Positions 1 through 7,273 are shown, numbered from the stretch's first letter. The stretch is DNA of 15,151 bases from Deltaproteobacteria bacterium (GCA_019313725.1 JAFDAT010000097.1:14177-29327); one strand, 5' to 3'. Numbers and translations are program-made. The notes: a model not told the origin generated them from the sequence alone.

Positions 1-21
1 GAAAACTAAACGGAGAGGATA

Positions 22-1566
22 ATGATCCCAAAAAATGATATTAAAAACGTCATCTTTATTATGACCGATAGTCTGCAGCGTGATTATCTGACAGTTTATG
101 GTAATCAGTGGATGAAGACTCCTAACTATGAGCGTTTTGCCAAGCAGGCAACTGTTTTTGACAACAACTTTACAGAAGGTCTGCCAACTGTTCCTTGTCG
201 TCGTGCAATGATGACAGGTCGCTATACTTTACCATTTGTTGGCTGGTCACCACTTCGCCCAGAAGACACTACTGTATCCGATATTCTTTGGGGTACCGGT
301 ATCCAGACCTCTCTCGTGTACGATACAGGCCCTATGCGTCTTCCAAAGTATGGCTACAGCCGCGGATTTGAGTATACCAAATTCATTCACGGCCAGGAAT
401 TGGATAATCACTTCCTTGGCGATGCTTGTCACCTTAACCCAGATGACTATCTCGAAGAAGAAAGTATGAAGGGTATTGAGCCTCACATTATTGAGAGCAT
501 GAAGCATGAGATGAAGGGGATTCTGGCTAACCGTCAGGAGTGGCGTAGCCAAGATGACCATCAGGTTGCCAAGGTTACACTTGCTGCTGCCAATTATCTT
601 GAGAATGAAGTTGATCCAAAGAAACCATTCTTCCTTTGGGTGGACTCTTTCGATCCACATGAGCCTTATGATCCACCTTCTGTTTGGGATTATAACGATG
701 ATGATTGTCCTTACAACCCAGGCTATGAAGGCAAAGACCAGTTCGAGCAGATCCCAGGTATGGCTGAAGGACGTTTTACCGAGCCTCAACTCAAGCACAT
801 CCGTTCTCTCTATGCTGAGAAGATCACTTTGGTGGACAAGTATATCGGTAAACTGCTTGATAAGATTAAAAATCTTGGCCTATGGGACAACACCCTTATC
901 ATTCTCACCTCTGACCACGGTAAGCCACACGGACTATATGAGCATGGTCACGGTTTGATGCGTATGGTCCGTCCTTGGCCTTATGTTGAAATGGCTCACA
1001 CGCCACTTATTATCCGTTACCCAGGTTATGGTGAAGGTGAGCGGGTTAAGTCGTACACCCAGTCTTGTGACATGGCTCCAACTATCCTCGATATGTTCGG
1101 TATGCTGAATGTAGAGGGTAAGAAGACCAGTGGTTTCGATATTCAAAGCTCATGTAACACAGAAGACATTCAGGGGGTGAGTCTACTGCCTCTAATCCGT
1201 GGTGACGAAGATGCGAAGGCCCGTGACTTCGCAATCTCCGGTTACTACGGCTATGCCTGGACCATCTTCAATGATGACTACAGCTATATTCACTGGTTGA
1301 GAGAGTGTGAGTCTGACGATGAGATGTTTGAAATACTCTATGATGGGTTCGGTTCTGCAGATGGTGTTCACGCTGAGACTCGTCAGAGTGAGGATATGTG
1401 GACGTGTACTCCACATACTAAGGTAGAGATTCCAGAAGCAGATATGCTCTTTGACAGGAATAAGGATCAATATCAGTTGAACAATATCATCAAAGAGCAG
1501 CCAAAGGTTGGAGAGAAGATGTTGAAAAAGCTGAAACTGTTCATGGGTGAACTGAGAACATCCTGA
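22..1566 (+). CDS. Sulfatase/alkaline-phosphatase-fold hydrolase with Thr in the nucleophile position
   Basis: A 514-residue soluble protein of the sulfatase (PF00884-type) fold, with no signal peptide, so probably cytoplasmic. The N-terminal metal motif is seen as MTDSLQRDYLTVYG (D16). The signature region reads TVPCRRAMMTGR (residues 56-67). When TGR is aligned with the family pattern [C/S]-x-P-x-R, the nucleophile position is T56, and the Cys (C59) is at the fourth place. The C-terminal metal site is SDHGKPHG (D298, H299). Formylglycine conversion of a canonical Cys is therefore not expected. Family knowledge: Thr nucleophiles occur in sulfatase-fold phospho-transferases and hydrolases, so the substrate could be a sulfate, phosphate or phosphonate ester. 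The start has a clear ribosome site (GGAGAGG, 8 bases upstream edge to ATG). Arg is mostly CGT and Pro mostly CCA/CCT, unlike the following genes, suggesting very high expression or a different origin. No functional link to the neighbours is evident. Confidence 0.85.
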   Translation: MIPKNDIKNVIFIMTDSLQRDYLTVYGNQWMKTPNYERFAKQATVFDNNFTEGLPTVPCRRAMMTGRYTLPFVGWSPLRPEDTTVSDILWGTGIQTSLVYDTGPMRLPKYGYSRGFEYTKFIHGQELDNHFLGDACHLNPDDYLEEESMKGIEPHIIESMKHEMKGILANRQEWRSQDDHQVAKVTLAAANYLENEVDPKKPFFLWVDSFDPHEPYDPPSVWDYNDDDCPYNPGYEGKDQFEQIPGMAEGRFTEPQLKHIRSLYAEKITLVDKYIGKLLDKIKNLGLWDNTLIILTSDHGKPHGLYEHGHGLMRMVRPWPYVEMAHTPLIIRYPGYGEGERVKSYTQSCDMAPTILDMFGMLNVEGKKTSGFDIQSSCNTEDIQGVSLLPLIRGDEDAKARDFAISGYYGYAWTIFNDDYSYIHWLRECESDDEMFEILYDGFGSADGVHAETRQSEDMWTCTPHTKVEIPEADMLFDRNKDQYQLNNIIKEQPKVGEKMLKKLKLFMGELRTS

Positions 1567-1583
1567 TCATACCTTAACAAAAC

Positions 1584-1625
1584 ACCTGGATTAATTTGCG
1601 GGCAGGAAAAGCCAGGTTCTTTTCA
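1584..1625 (+). terminator. Possible Rho-independent terminator after the sulfatase gene
   Basis: Inverted arms acctgg (1584-1589) and ccaggt (1612-1617) are followed directly by a T-rich run (tcttttc). The loop is long (22 bases) and the stem only six base pairs, so this is a weak call. It would separate the sulfatase gene from the thioredoxin pair. Confidence 0.35.
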
Positions 1626-1648
1626 TCCAAATTTAACAGGAAGAAAAT

Positions 1649-1957
1649 ATGTTTACACAACTTACCAGCGGAAATTGCATGGCAGCCATTGCGGACACTG
1701 AACAGGGGGTGCTCATCGGATATAAAGAACTATGTCCGCATTGCCTGAACATGGAAAAAATGTTGGTAAAATATTCAAAAACCCATCCCGATATATCCCT
1801 TTTCAGGCTCAATATCGAAGAAAGTCCGGATACTTTCAAAGAACTGGGAGGAGAAAGGCCCCCGACAATTTTTGTTATTAAAAACAATTCCGTTGTGGCC
1901 CAAAAGGCCGGCCTTATGAATCCCAAAGAAATGAAAGCTTTCTACCAGAGAAGTTAA
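1649..1957 (+). CDS. Thioredoxin-like protein with CPHC active site
   Basis: A 102-residue single-domain thioredoxin-fold protein. The redox motif is C29-P-H-C32 in the context YKELCPHCLNM, and the cis-proline loop is at RPPT (P72). CPHC is the DsbA-type dipeptide rather than the CGPC of classical thioredoxins, so a more oxidising potential is expected; this is inference from family knowledge. There is no signal peptide, so it should act in the cytoplasm. The start follows AGGAAG with good spacing. The thioredoxin reductase gene begins 22 bases after its stop, so the two are almost certainly co-transcribed and the reductase is its likely electron donor. The eventual target is unknown. Such stand-alone pairs are known beside selenoprotein or methyltransferase systems, but nothing here fixes the partner. 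Confidence 0.85.
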   Translation: MFTQLTSGNCMAAIADTEQGVLIGYKELCPHCLNMEKMLVKYSKTHPDISLFRLNIEESPDTFKELGGERPPTIFVIKNNSVVAQKAGLMNPKEMKAFYQRS

Positions 1958-1979
1958 ATAAGAGGAAACGAAAGCGAAA

Positions 1980-2897
1980 ATGAAAGATACGATAAGCTTT
2001 GATCTTGCAATATTAGGCGGAGGGCCTGCAGGCATGACCGCCGCTATTTATGCTGCACAGGCCAATATCAACACGATATTGCTCGAAGAGAGTACTACGG
2101 GTGGGCTGGTAAACTCTACCAACCTAGTTCTCAATTTTCCCTCAAAGAAAGCGGTTAACGGTATGAGCCTCATGGCTGAAGTGCGCGAGCAGGTCGATGC
2201 ACTCAATGTACCCGTTGAAGAAATCTGTGAAATAGAACACCTGGATCTGACCGGTGGCGTAAAAATCATAGAAACAGACGAGGCGGTCTATGAGGTAAGG
2301 GCTGTTATCCTGGCAACCGGTCGCAAACCCATTGAACTCGATCCGCCAATGGATTGCGATCAGATTCATTATTGTTCCATTTGCGACGGAGGGGTTTATG
2401 AGGGCAAACGTGTGGTTGTTGTAGGGGGCGGCAACAGCGCCTTTGATGAGAGTATCTACCTTCTAAATATCGGCATTCGGCATATAACCATGCTTGAAAT
2501 CATGGATGATTTCATCGCAGCCAAAACCTCGCAGGATAATTTGTTTTCCACCGGGAAAGCCGTTGGAAAAACCGGCGTTAAGTTGGCTGGTATCCACCAG
2601 GAAGACGGCCGGCTGAAATTTGTTGTTGTGGAACACTGTAAAACAGGCGAAAAAGAGCAGATAGATGCGGACGGAATTTTTGTCTTTATTGGCCAAAAAC
2701 CGAGCAGCCGGCTTTTTGCCAACCATGTAAACCTCGATCCTCAAGGGTATATCCTGGCTGACGCAGATATGAAGACATCCGTTAAAGGCGTTTTCAGTGC
2801 CGGAGACATCAATCAAAAAACCTTTCGCCAAATAACCACTGCCATGTCTGACGGAACTATTGCGGCATTGTCTGCAGAACGTTATTTGCGCATATGA
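1980..2897 (+). CDS. trxB: Thioredoxin reductase (TrxB family, NADH-like nucleotide site)
   Basis: A 305-residue flavoprotein with TrxB order: FAD motif GGGPAG (13-18), redox pair C132-S-I-C135 in CSICDGG, nucleotide motif GGGNSA (149-154), and the C-terminal FAD motif GVFSAGD. The expected NADPH-specific HRRxxxRA segment is absent. In its place is ITMLEIMDDFIAAK, which resembles the LLEF...AD segment of NADH-dependent AhpF, with an acidic Glu at the end of the strand. The CxxC is CSIC, not the common CATC. I infer NADH (or another donor) rather than NADPH. It lacks the AhpF N-terminal thioredoxin-fold domain; the upstream 102-residue thioredoxin may play that role as a separate protein. A GAGG-type ribosome site lies upstream, and ATG 1980 gives the usual N-terminus. 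Confidence 0.9.
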   Translation: MKDTISFDLAILGGGPAGMTAAIYAAQANINTILLEESTTGGLVNSTNLVLNFPSKKAVNGMSLMAEVREQVDALNVPVEEICEIEHLDLTGGVKIIETDEAVYEVRAVILATGRKPIELDPPMDCDQIHYCSICDGGVYEGKRVVVVGGGNSAFDESIYLLNIGIRHITMLEIMDDFIAAKTSQDNLFSTGKAVGKTGVKLAGIHQEDGRLKFVVVEHCKTGEKEQIDADGIFVFIGQKPSSRLFANHVNLDPQGYILADADMKTSVKGVFSAGDINQKTFRQITTAMSDGTIAALSAERYLRI

Positions 2898-2912
2898 TGT
2901 GCAAAAATAACG
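2880..2912 (+). terminator. Hairpin across the trxB stop codon
   Basis: Left arm cgttatttgcgca (2880-2892) pairs with tgtgcaaaaataacg (2898-2912), leaving a 2-base bulge and a 5-base loop that carries the TGA stop. No strong T run follows on the plus strand, so it may be a stability or transcript-end hairpin rather than a classical terminator. Confidence 0.35.
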
Positions 2913-2983
2913 GGAAAAGAATTTTGATGGAAAGGAATCAGATATTCAGTGCGGACAACACTCTGAAGTCAGGTTATCTTTAT

Positions 2984-3153
2984 GATTAAACTCCAGGATG
3001 AAGTTCTGATGCAATCCCTGGTTCGAAAGGACCTGAAACTGGAGCCTAAACCCATATTCCCTCCGTTTCGGGCGGCTATGCTGGGCGGCACCTTTCATCT
3101 CAGTTCCACGAAAGGTAAGGGGACAAAGATTCGAATTGAAATCCCGGTCAAGG
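2984..3153 (+). pseudogene. Collapsed remnant of the sensor histidine kinase gene
   Basis: This 170-bp stretch is about 97% identical to two separate pieces of the downstream kinase gene. Bases 2984-3075 match 9902-9993 (the GAF region, LQDEVLMQSLVRKD), and the following bases to 3153 match up to 10854 (the kinase C-terminus, MLGGTFHLSSTKGKG). The pieces meet at cgggcgg (3069-3075); the corresponding kinase sites are cgggcgg at 9987 and cgggcag at 10770, so 783 bp (261 codons) were removed between short homologous sequences. The result stays in frame and could encode at most about 78 residues (2982-3218), but no kinase domain survives and no ribosome site is evident. Its left edge at about 2984 does not resemble the kinase gene, and its right edge abuts a GC-rich repeat. 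It is surely non-functional as a kinase. Confidence 0.9.
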
Positions 3154-3189
3154 GGCGCATATACGGGCGCCCACAAGAGGCGCGTAGGA
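3152..3189. repeat. Fragment of a GC-rich dispersed intergenic repeat
   Basis: The sequence carries gggcgc...gcgccc inverted arms around atatac, then cccacaagaggcgcgtagga. In reverse complement it reads like the common cctacg...cttgtgggcgcccg intergenic palindrome families I remember from deltaproteobacterial and other environmental genomes. It begins exactly where similarity to the kinase gene ends. Only one copy is visible here, so the repeat nature is recollection plus inference. Confidence 0.35.
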
Positions 3190-3253
3190 CGTTTCGAGAT
3201 AACAACAACCATTTGTGATAGCGACAGTTTTCCCGAACCGTATATAGGTCCGG

Positions 3254-3289
3254 TTGACAACCCAATCGGCATCAGGTATTTGATACCTG
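3254..3289 (+). promoter_or_regulatory. Dyad and weak promoter-like site upstream of Lrp regulator 1
   Basis: A perfect dyad, caggtat-ttg-atacctg (3273-3289), lies 43 bases before the regulator start. A TTGACA box (3254-3259) sits 17 bases before tatttg, which overlaps the dyad. Lrp/AsnC proteins commonly autoregulate, so this is a candidate operator-promoter. The -10 match is poor. Confidence 0.35.
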
Positions 3290-3331
3290 TCGCAACAGGT
3301 TCTGAATAATACCCTGGATCGGAGTATTTCA

Positions 3332-3820
3332 ATGAAAGAAAATATTGATGCCATGGATTCAAAAATCATCTCGCTCCTGGAACAGAACGGGCGAATGCCG
3401 AACACCGAGTTAGCCAAAAAACTAAAAACATCAGAAACCACGATTAGAAAACGAATAAAGCGTCTCATTGATAATGAGCTTATCAAAATTGTCGCCATTA
3501 GAAACCGGGCCAGGCTAGGTTATGATCTGAGTGGAAACATTCGGATAACGGCCGATACTAAAAAAACGCGATCGATTGGCAGTAGTTTAAGCAAAATGGA
3601 TCAGATCTGGTATGTTGCCCAACTGGCAGGATATGACAATTTTGACGTGGAATTTAGTGTAGCGTCACAACACGATCTCCTGGTTCTGCTTGACAAAATA
3701 AATAAAATAGATGGTGTCATAAGCACCAGGCCTTCTATAAGGCTCCAGCTCATGAAGCATCTGGGTGAGTTCATGGCTGCATTTGTCGATGCCAAAAATA
3801 TAGATATTGTAAAAGGGTAA
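3332..3820 (+). CDS. Lrp/AsnC-family transcriptional regulator 1
   Basis: A 162-residue regulator with an N-terminal winged helix-turn-helix (about residues 6-55: IISLLEQNGRMPNTELAKKL, then TSETTIRKRIKRLIDNELI) and a C-terminal ligand/oligomerisation domain of the AsnC_trans_reg (RAM) type. Length and order are normal for the family, which senses amino acids or related small molecules. The start ATG follows CGGAG at good spacing and matches the homologous start of the second copy at 7416. The protein is a close paralogue of that one; the recognition segments are nearly the same (TSETTIRKRIKRL versus TSETTVRKRIKRL), so the two may share sites or form mixed oligomers. It stands alone after decayed DNA and before a long gap leading to the permease gene, which is a plausible target. 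Confidence 0.9.
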   Translation: MKENIDAMDSKIISLLEQNGRMPNTELAKKLKTSETTIRKRIKRLIDNELIKIVAIRNRARLGYDLSGNIRITADTKKTRSIGSSLSKMDQIWYVAQLAGYDNFDVEFSVASQHDLLVLLDKINKIDGVISTRPSIRLQLMKHLGEFMAAFVDAKNIDIVKG

Positions 3821-4216
3821 ACCCCATAGTTGTATAAACAACAAATCTTCTATCCCACTCCCCAGTAAAGATTTATATCTAAAACCACTTCTCGCCTGAT
3901 AAGAGACCCAAAAAGCAAAGTTTCAATTAACAGTTCCACCGGTGCGCGCATATTTTAAATTCAATGATTTTGTCGGTGTAGAATGGGATAAGTGAATATC
4001 GAATAGTAACAATATGCATACATTGCGTGATGCACTTTGGTTTGGCACGGATATCTCATCATGTATTTCGGGTTGCCATCGGTGGATATTGTGATGAAAT
4101 AGTTGTTAACATGTTAATTATAAATAAAAATTCCTCCCGATTTAGGTCTATCAGCAGGGATTGATTGAAAAATGGTAGTGCCGGGTGAACCGACAGAAGT
4201 TTAACCCAATTTAAAA

Positions 4217-4229
4217 AACGATAATCGTT
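4217..4229. promoter_or_regulatory. Dyad operator candidate aacgat-a-atcgtt
   Basis: Two perfect 6-bp arms flank one central base in an A/T-rich tract, 42 bases upstream of a promoter-like sequence. The size and AT-rich setting suit a dimeric regulator such as an Lrp/AsnC protein, two of which flank the permease block. No binding evidence exists. Confidence 0.3.
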
Positions 4230-4270
4230 ATTAAATATTATTATAGAGACGAATAATAATAAATTAATAG

Positions 4271-4299
4271 TTGACATTCGTTATTTACTTGTCTAATGA
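4271..4299 (+). promoter_or_regulatory. Sigma-70-type promoter candidate for the permease transcript
   Basis: A perfect TTGACA (4271-4276) is followed after 17 bases by TAATGA (4294-4299). The spacing is ideal and the -10 box moderate. A transcript from here would have a leader of about 290 bases before the permease start, which contains the paired hairpins described separately. Confidence 0.45.
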
Positions 4300-4369
4300 T
4301 GCATGTCATACCCAACAATAATGAAATACATGACAGCGTAATTTTCTATCGATAAGCGTCGATCATCGA

Positions 4370-4401
4370 CTCCGATTCCTGGGGGGCTCCGATTCCTGGG
4401 G
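4370..4401. repeat. Tandem duplication of a 15-bp word, period 17
   Basis: ctccgattcctgggg occurs at 4370-4384 and again at 4387-4401, separated by gg. Only two copies are present and no gene overlaps. It may be a slippage product or a paired binding site. Confidence 0.6.
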
Positions 4402-4535
4402 TTTCTTGCATATTTAAACGTTATCGTCTTTTGAATTGATATTCTCTTCCGTTTCCATCGGTAGGCGGCAAAATACCTGCCGACAATATACATTCTGGTT
4501 GGTTGCATATTGCAGTGTCGTCAGTATCTATTAGA

Positions 4536-4579
4536 CGAAACCCTGTGGGGTTTTGGGGATACTGGTATACCAAAAAACC
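4536..4579 (+). promoter_or_regulatory. Mutually exclusive hairpins in the permease leader
   Basis: Stem A pairs cgaaaccc (4536-4543) with gggttttg (4548-4555). Stem B uses the same ggttttgg (4549-4556) against ccaaaaaacc (4570-4579), enclosing the palindrome tggtatacca (4563-4572). Both cannot form together, and stem B ends 8 bases before the AAGGAGGT ribosome site. The palindrome could equally be a DNA operator. Confidence 0.35.
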
Positions 4580-4599
4580 TAAAACGAAGGAGGTAATTG

Positions 4600-5961
4600 A
4601 TGACTGAGCAAACTGAATCGTTACGGAAAGTCATGGGGGGGATGTCTATGTTTGCCATGGCTGCTGGATCTATTATCGGGCCTTGGCTGGTAATGATGCA
4701 GTGGTGGGTCACACTTTCCGGCCCATCTATCGCACTGGCTTTTGTGCTTACAGGGCTGTTATGCATTCCCATTGGTCTGGTGTATGGTGAAATGACCAGT
4801 ATGCTGCCGAAGGTTGGAGGACCTTTCGTTTTCATTTACAATGCTTTTGGAAAGGAAGCGGCATTTTGGGGTGCCTGGAGTCTCATGCTTGCGTACGCAA
4901 CCGTTATTGCATTCCAGCTTTATGCAATCGGGGGGCTCATTTCTTATCTCTGGTGGCCGGAAATGCCGCATGCGGCACTGGTCATCATATGTATTGCCCT
5001 TTGCCTTCTCCTATATTTCATGAATTCTCGAGCACTCTCTTTGAGCGCTAATACCCAAGTGGTCATGTTTTTTGTTCTCGTTATTATTGGCGTCGGCACA
5101 ATGCTCGCCTTTGTTACGCACCCGACATTCACCACGGATAACTGGACGCCATTCTATCAGACGGGTACGAGTGGTTTTTTGACGGCAACCGCATTGATGG
5201 TGACAATGTACTTCGGCTTCGAACTCGTTCCTCAGTTTGCTGAAGAATCGAAATATCCGGTCAAAAAGTTGTGGATACCACTCGTCGGGTCTATCATATT
5301 TTGTATTTTATTTTACTCGGGTTTATGCATCGTCAACGCCGGCATGCTGCCGTTTAATGAGTTAGCAGAAATGGAAATGACGAGCGCCACACTCTTGAAA
5401 ACCCATTTTGGTGTCGGTGCCCAATACGCCATGGCCATTGCGACCCTGCTGGCCTGTTTTACATGTCTTAACGGGTTCTGGCTCGGATCTACAAGGCTGA
5501 TGTACAGTATGGGAAAATCGCGTATACTACCGCGCTGGTTTAGCGGTTTGAACCAGTTTGACGTCCCCAACCACGCCAACTTAGCCATACTTCTGATAGT
5601 GTTTGTGTTTATCGCAATTTCGGGAACGCGCTGGCTCGAATATCTGTTTACCTTAATGGCAATAGGTGTGTCCATTTGCTATGCCATATCTTGTATGGCT
5701 TTTATCCGACTGCGCAATAAACATCCGGAATGGCAGCGACCATGGAAGACACCGGGCGGAGTAGCCATGGGTGTTCTTGCCGTTATTTGTAGCTTGGTGA
5801 TGGCCTATTATACATTTAAATATTTTGATCTCACACTCTGGATTATGTTTCTGATCTATTTTGTTGGTTTGGGCGGTCCTGTCTGGGGCTACTTAAGGTA
5901 TAGACGGAAACAGTCCCCGGACCTGTATGTCATTAACGTGCCAACCGGTACAGTGGAATAA
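4600..5961 (+). CDS. APC-superfamily permease (amino acid/amine transporter)
   Basis: A 453-residue integral inner-membrane protein with about 12 hydrophobic segments. The N-terminal segment GGMSMFAMAAGSIIGPW is the TM1 motif of APC (amino acid-polyamine-organocation) carriers, followed by GEMTSMLPKVGGPFVFIYNAFG, the conserved loop after TM2. The substrate cannot be read from sequence; amino acids, betaines or amines are all possible. I chose ATG 4600 because it has a strong AAGGAGGT at 4587-4594; a TTG three bases earlier is also in frame but worse placed. The ACAD-like gene follows 55 bases after the stop with its own ribosome site, so co-transcription is likely. The long leader and two Lrp-type regulators flanking this block suggest control by the transported compound. 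Confidence 0.88.
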   Translation: MTEQTESLRKVMGGMSMFAMAAGSIIGPWLVMMQWWVTLSGPSIALAFVLTGLLCIPIGLVYGEMTSMLPKVGGPFVFIYNAFGKEAAFWGAWSLMLAYATVIAFQLYAIGGLISYLWWPEMPHAALVIICIALCLLLYFMNSRALSLSANTQVVMFFVLVIIGVGTMLAFVTHPTFTTDNWTPFYQTGTSGFLTATALMVTMYFGFELVPQFAEESKYPVKKLWIPLVGSIIFCILFYSGLCIVNAGMLPFNELAEMEMTSATLLKTHFGVGAQYAMAIATLLACFTCLNGFWLGSTRLMYSMGKSRILPRWFSGLNQFDVPNHANLAILLIVFVFIAISGTRWLEYLFTLMAIGVSICYAISCMAFIRLRNKHPEWQRPWKTPGGVAMGVLAVICSLVMAYYTFKYFDLTLWIMFLIYFVGLGGPVWGYLRYRRKQSPDLYVINVPTGTVE

Positions 5962-6016
5962 AAGATATAGGTGTATGTTGTAGTCGCTATTAAGACGATT
6001 AACGAAGGAGATTAAA

Positions 6017-7273
6017 ATGAAATTCGAAGATAAGTTTTCATTGCCGAGCGAATGGCTCAGCGATGAGTCAAAACAGATTGTTGAAAGTTGCCGGGAAATC
6101 GTTGAAAAGGAAATTTTCCCGGTACGACAAGAACTCGATGAAGATTGGAAAGAACATAAAATTTACGAGAAGTTATTAAAAAAACTCATGCTGGATTTCG
6201 GGTGGCAGTGTGCCCCCTGGCCGAAGGAATACGGTGGGTTTGAGCTTGACACGATTACCTACTGCCTGTGTCTGGAGGAGATGGATCGGGGTGACTCGGG
6301 TTTGGCCACGGCTGCCGATTGCGGTAATTGGGCTTTTATGCCGATTTTCGCACCGTATCCCAACGAAGTTTTGATAAAGAAATTTGCCCCGCTGGCCTGT
6401 CAAACAAAAAAGCTTTTTGTTGGTTGTGCGGCCATCACCGATGAGCGCAGCGGGTCGGATGTGGAAAACATCGATGGGACCCACGGACAGTACATCGCAA
6501 CGACCGCGGAGCTTGACGGCGATGAATGGGTCATCAATGGCCACAAACTGTGGCCGACCAATTCCGGAGGTGTGGCCGATCTGTTTGCTGTTTTTTGTAC
6601 AACCAATCCGGGTGTGCAAGATGACGCGTCTTTTGCTATTATCTATGTACCGGCGGACACCCCGGGTGTACGCCAGGGAGACCCCTACCAGAAAGCCGGT
6701 ATGTCGGGTGATAAAAACGGCGATGTCTGGTTTGAGAATGTTCGCGTGCCCAAGGAAAACCGGGCCAACCTGAAACCCGGCGATGATGCCAAGGCCGCCA
6801 GGTTGTTCATGAACGCCGGCAACATTGGCGCCTCGGCACAGGCGCTAGGCATCATGCGCAACTGTTACGAGCTGGTCAAGGAGTGGTGTGACAAGCGTGT
6901 TGTTGGCGGAAAAATACTGAAAGAACATAGCATGACCGCTGGGGTTTTGGCGGACATCGCCATGATGATCGAAGTCAGCCGATCCGACACTTACATGAAA
7001 GCGCGAATGATGGATAATCCCGACGCTTATGGAATCGATCCGGCCGGGAAGGAATTTTTGGCTAAAACCAGAGCAAACAAGCTGTTTGTAACCGATCAGA
7101 TGACCATCATCATCAACAAGGCCATGGATCTGATGGGCTCCCACGGTTATGCCCGTGAAGGTCATATCGAGAAGCATTGGCGTGACAGCAAAATTATCAG
7201 TCTGTGGATGGGTGGCCGCGGTTTGGCCAAGTTGGATATCGCGCGCTGGTTTTATGATTGCAAAACCTTTTAG
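6017..7273 (+). CDS. Acyl-CoA dehydrogenase-like flavoprotein lacking the usual catalytic Glu
   Basis: A 418-residue protein with full ACAD architecture: an N-terminal helical domain, a middle beta domain with the flavin loop AAITDERSGSD and the segment HKLWPTNSGGVADLF, and a C-terminal four-helix domain ending RDSKIISLWMGGRGLAKLDIAR. In most ACADs that last segment contains YEGT, where Glu is the catalytic base; here it is W397-M398-G-G. The alternative Glu of isovaleryl/long-chain enzymes, in the helix before the AAGP-like segment, aligns with A261 in AKAARLFMNAGNIG. The flavin-contact motifs look intact, so the protein probably still binds FAD, but it either uses another base (as in cyclohexanecarboxyl-CoA-type enzymes, where an Asp serves) or does different chemistry. 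ATG 6017 follows AAGGAG. It shares a probable transcript with the APC permease. Confidence 0.87.
   Translation: MKFEDKFSLPSEWLSDESKQIVESCREIVEKEIFPVRQELDEDWKEHKIYEKLLKKLMLDFGWQCAPWPKEYGGFELDTITYCLCLEEMDRGDSGLATAADCGNWAFMPIFAPYPNEVLIKKFAPLACQTKKLFVGCAAITDERSGSDVENIDGTHGQYIATTAELDGDEWVINGHKLWPTNSGGVADLFAVFCTTNPGVQDDASFAIIYVPADTPGVRQGDPYQKAGMSGDKNGDVWFENVRVPKENRANLKPGDDAKAARLFMNAGNIGASAQALGIMRNCYELVKEWCDKRVVGGKILKEHSMTAGVLADIAMMIEVSRSDTYMKARMMDNPDAYGIDPAGKEFLAKTRANKLFVTDQMTIIINKAMDLMGSHGYAREGHIEKHWRDSKIISLWMGGRGLAKLDIARWFYDCKTF

Larger units (their letters stand above)
3821..4599. other. Gene-free AT-rich intergenic region before the permease gene
   Basis: No convincing reading frame is present on either strand; the short minus-strand frames here have no family likeness and no ribosome sites. 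The stretch holds a dyad (4217-4229), a promoter-like TTGACA/TAATGA pair (4271-4299), a 17-bp-period duplication (4370-4401) and two competing hairpins next to the permease start (4536-4579). It could carry decayed sequence or an RNA gene that I cannot recognise. Confidence 0.6.

Noticed and set aside
3843..3873. aaatctt/aagattt inverted repeat after Lrp regulator 1 as a terminator
   Set aside because: The stem is AT-only, the loop is long and no T run follows.
4030..4070. tggcacg as a sigma-54 -24 element upstream of the permease
   Set aside because: The matching -12 GC element is missing at the required spacing.
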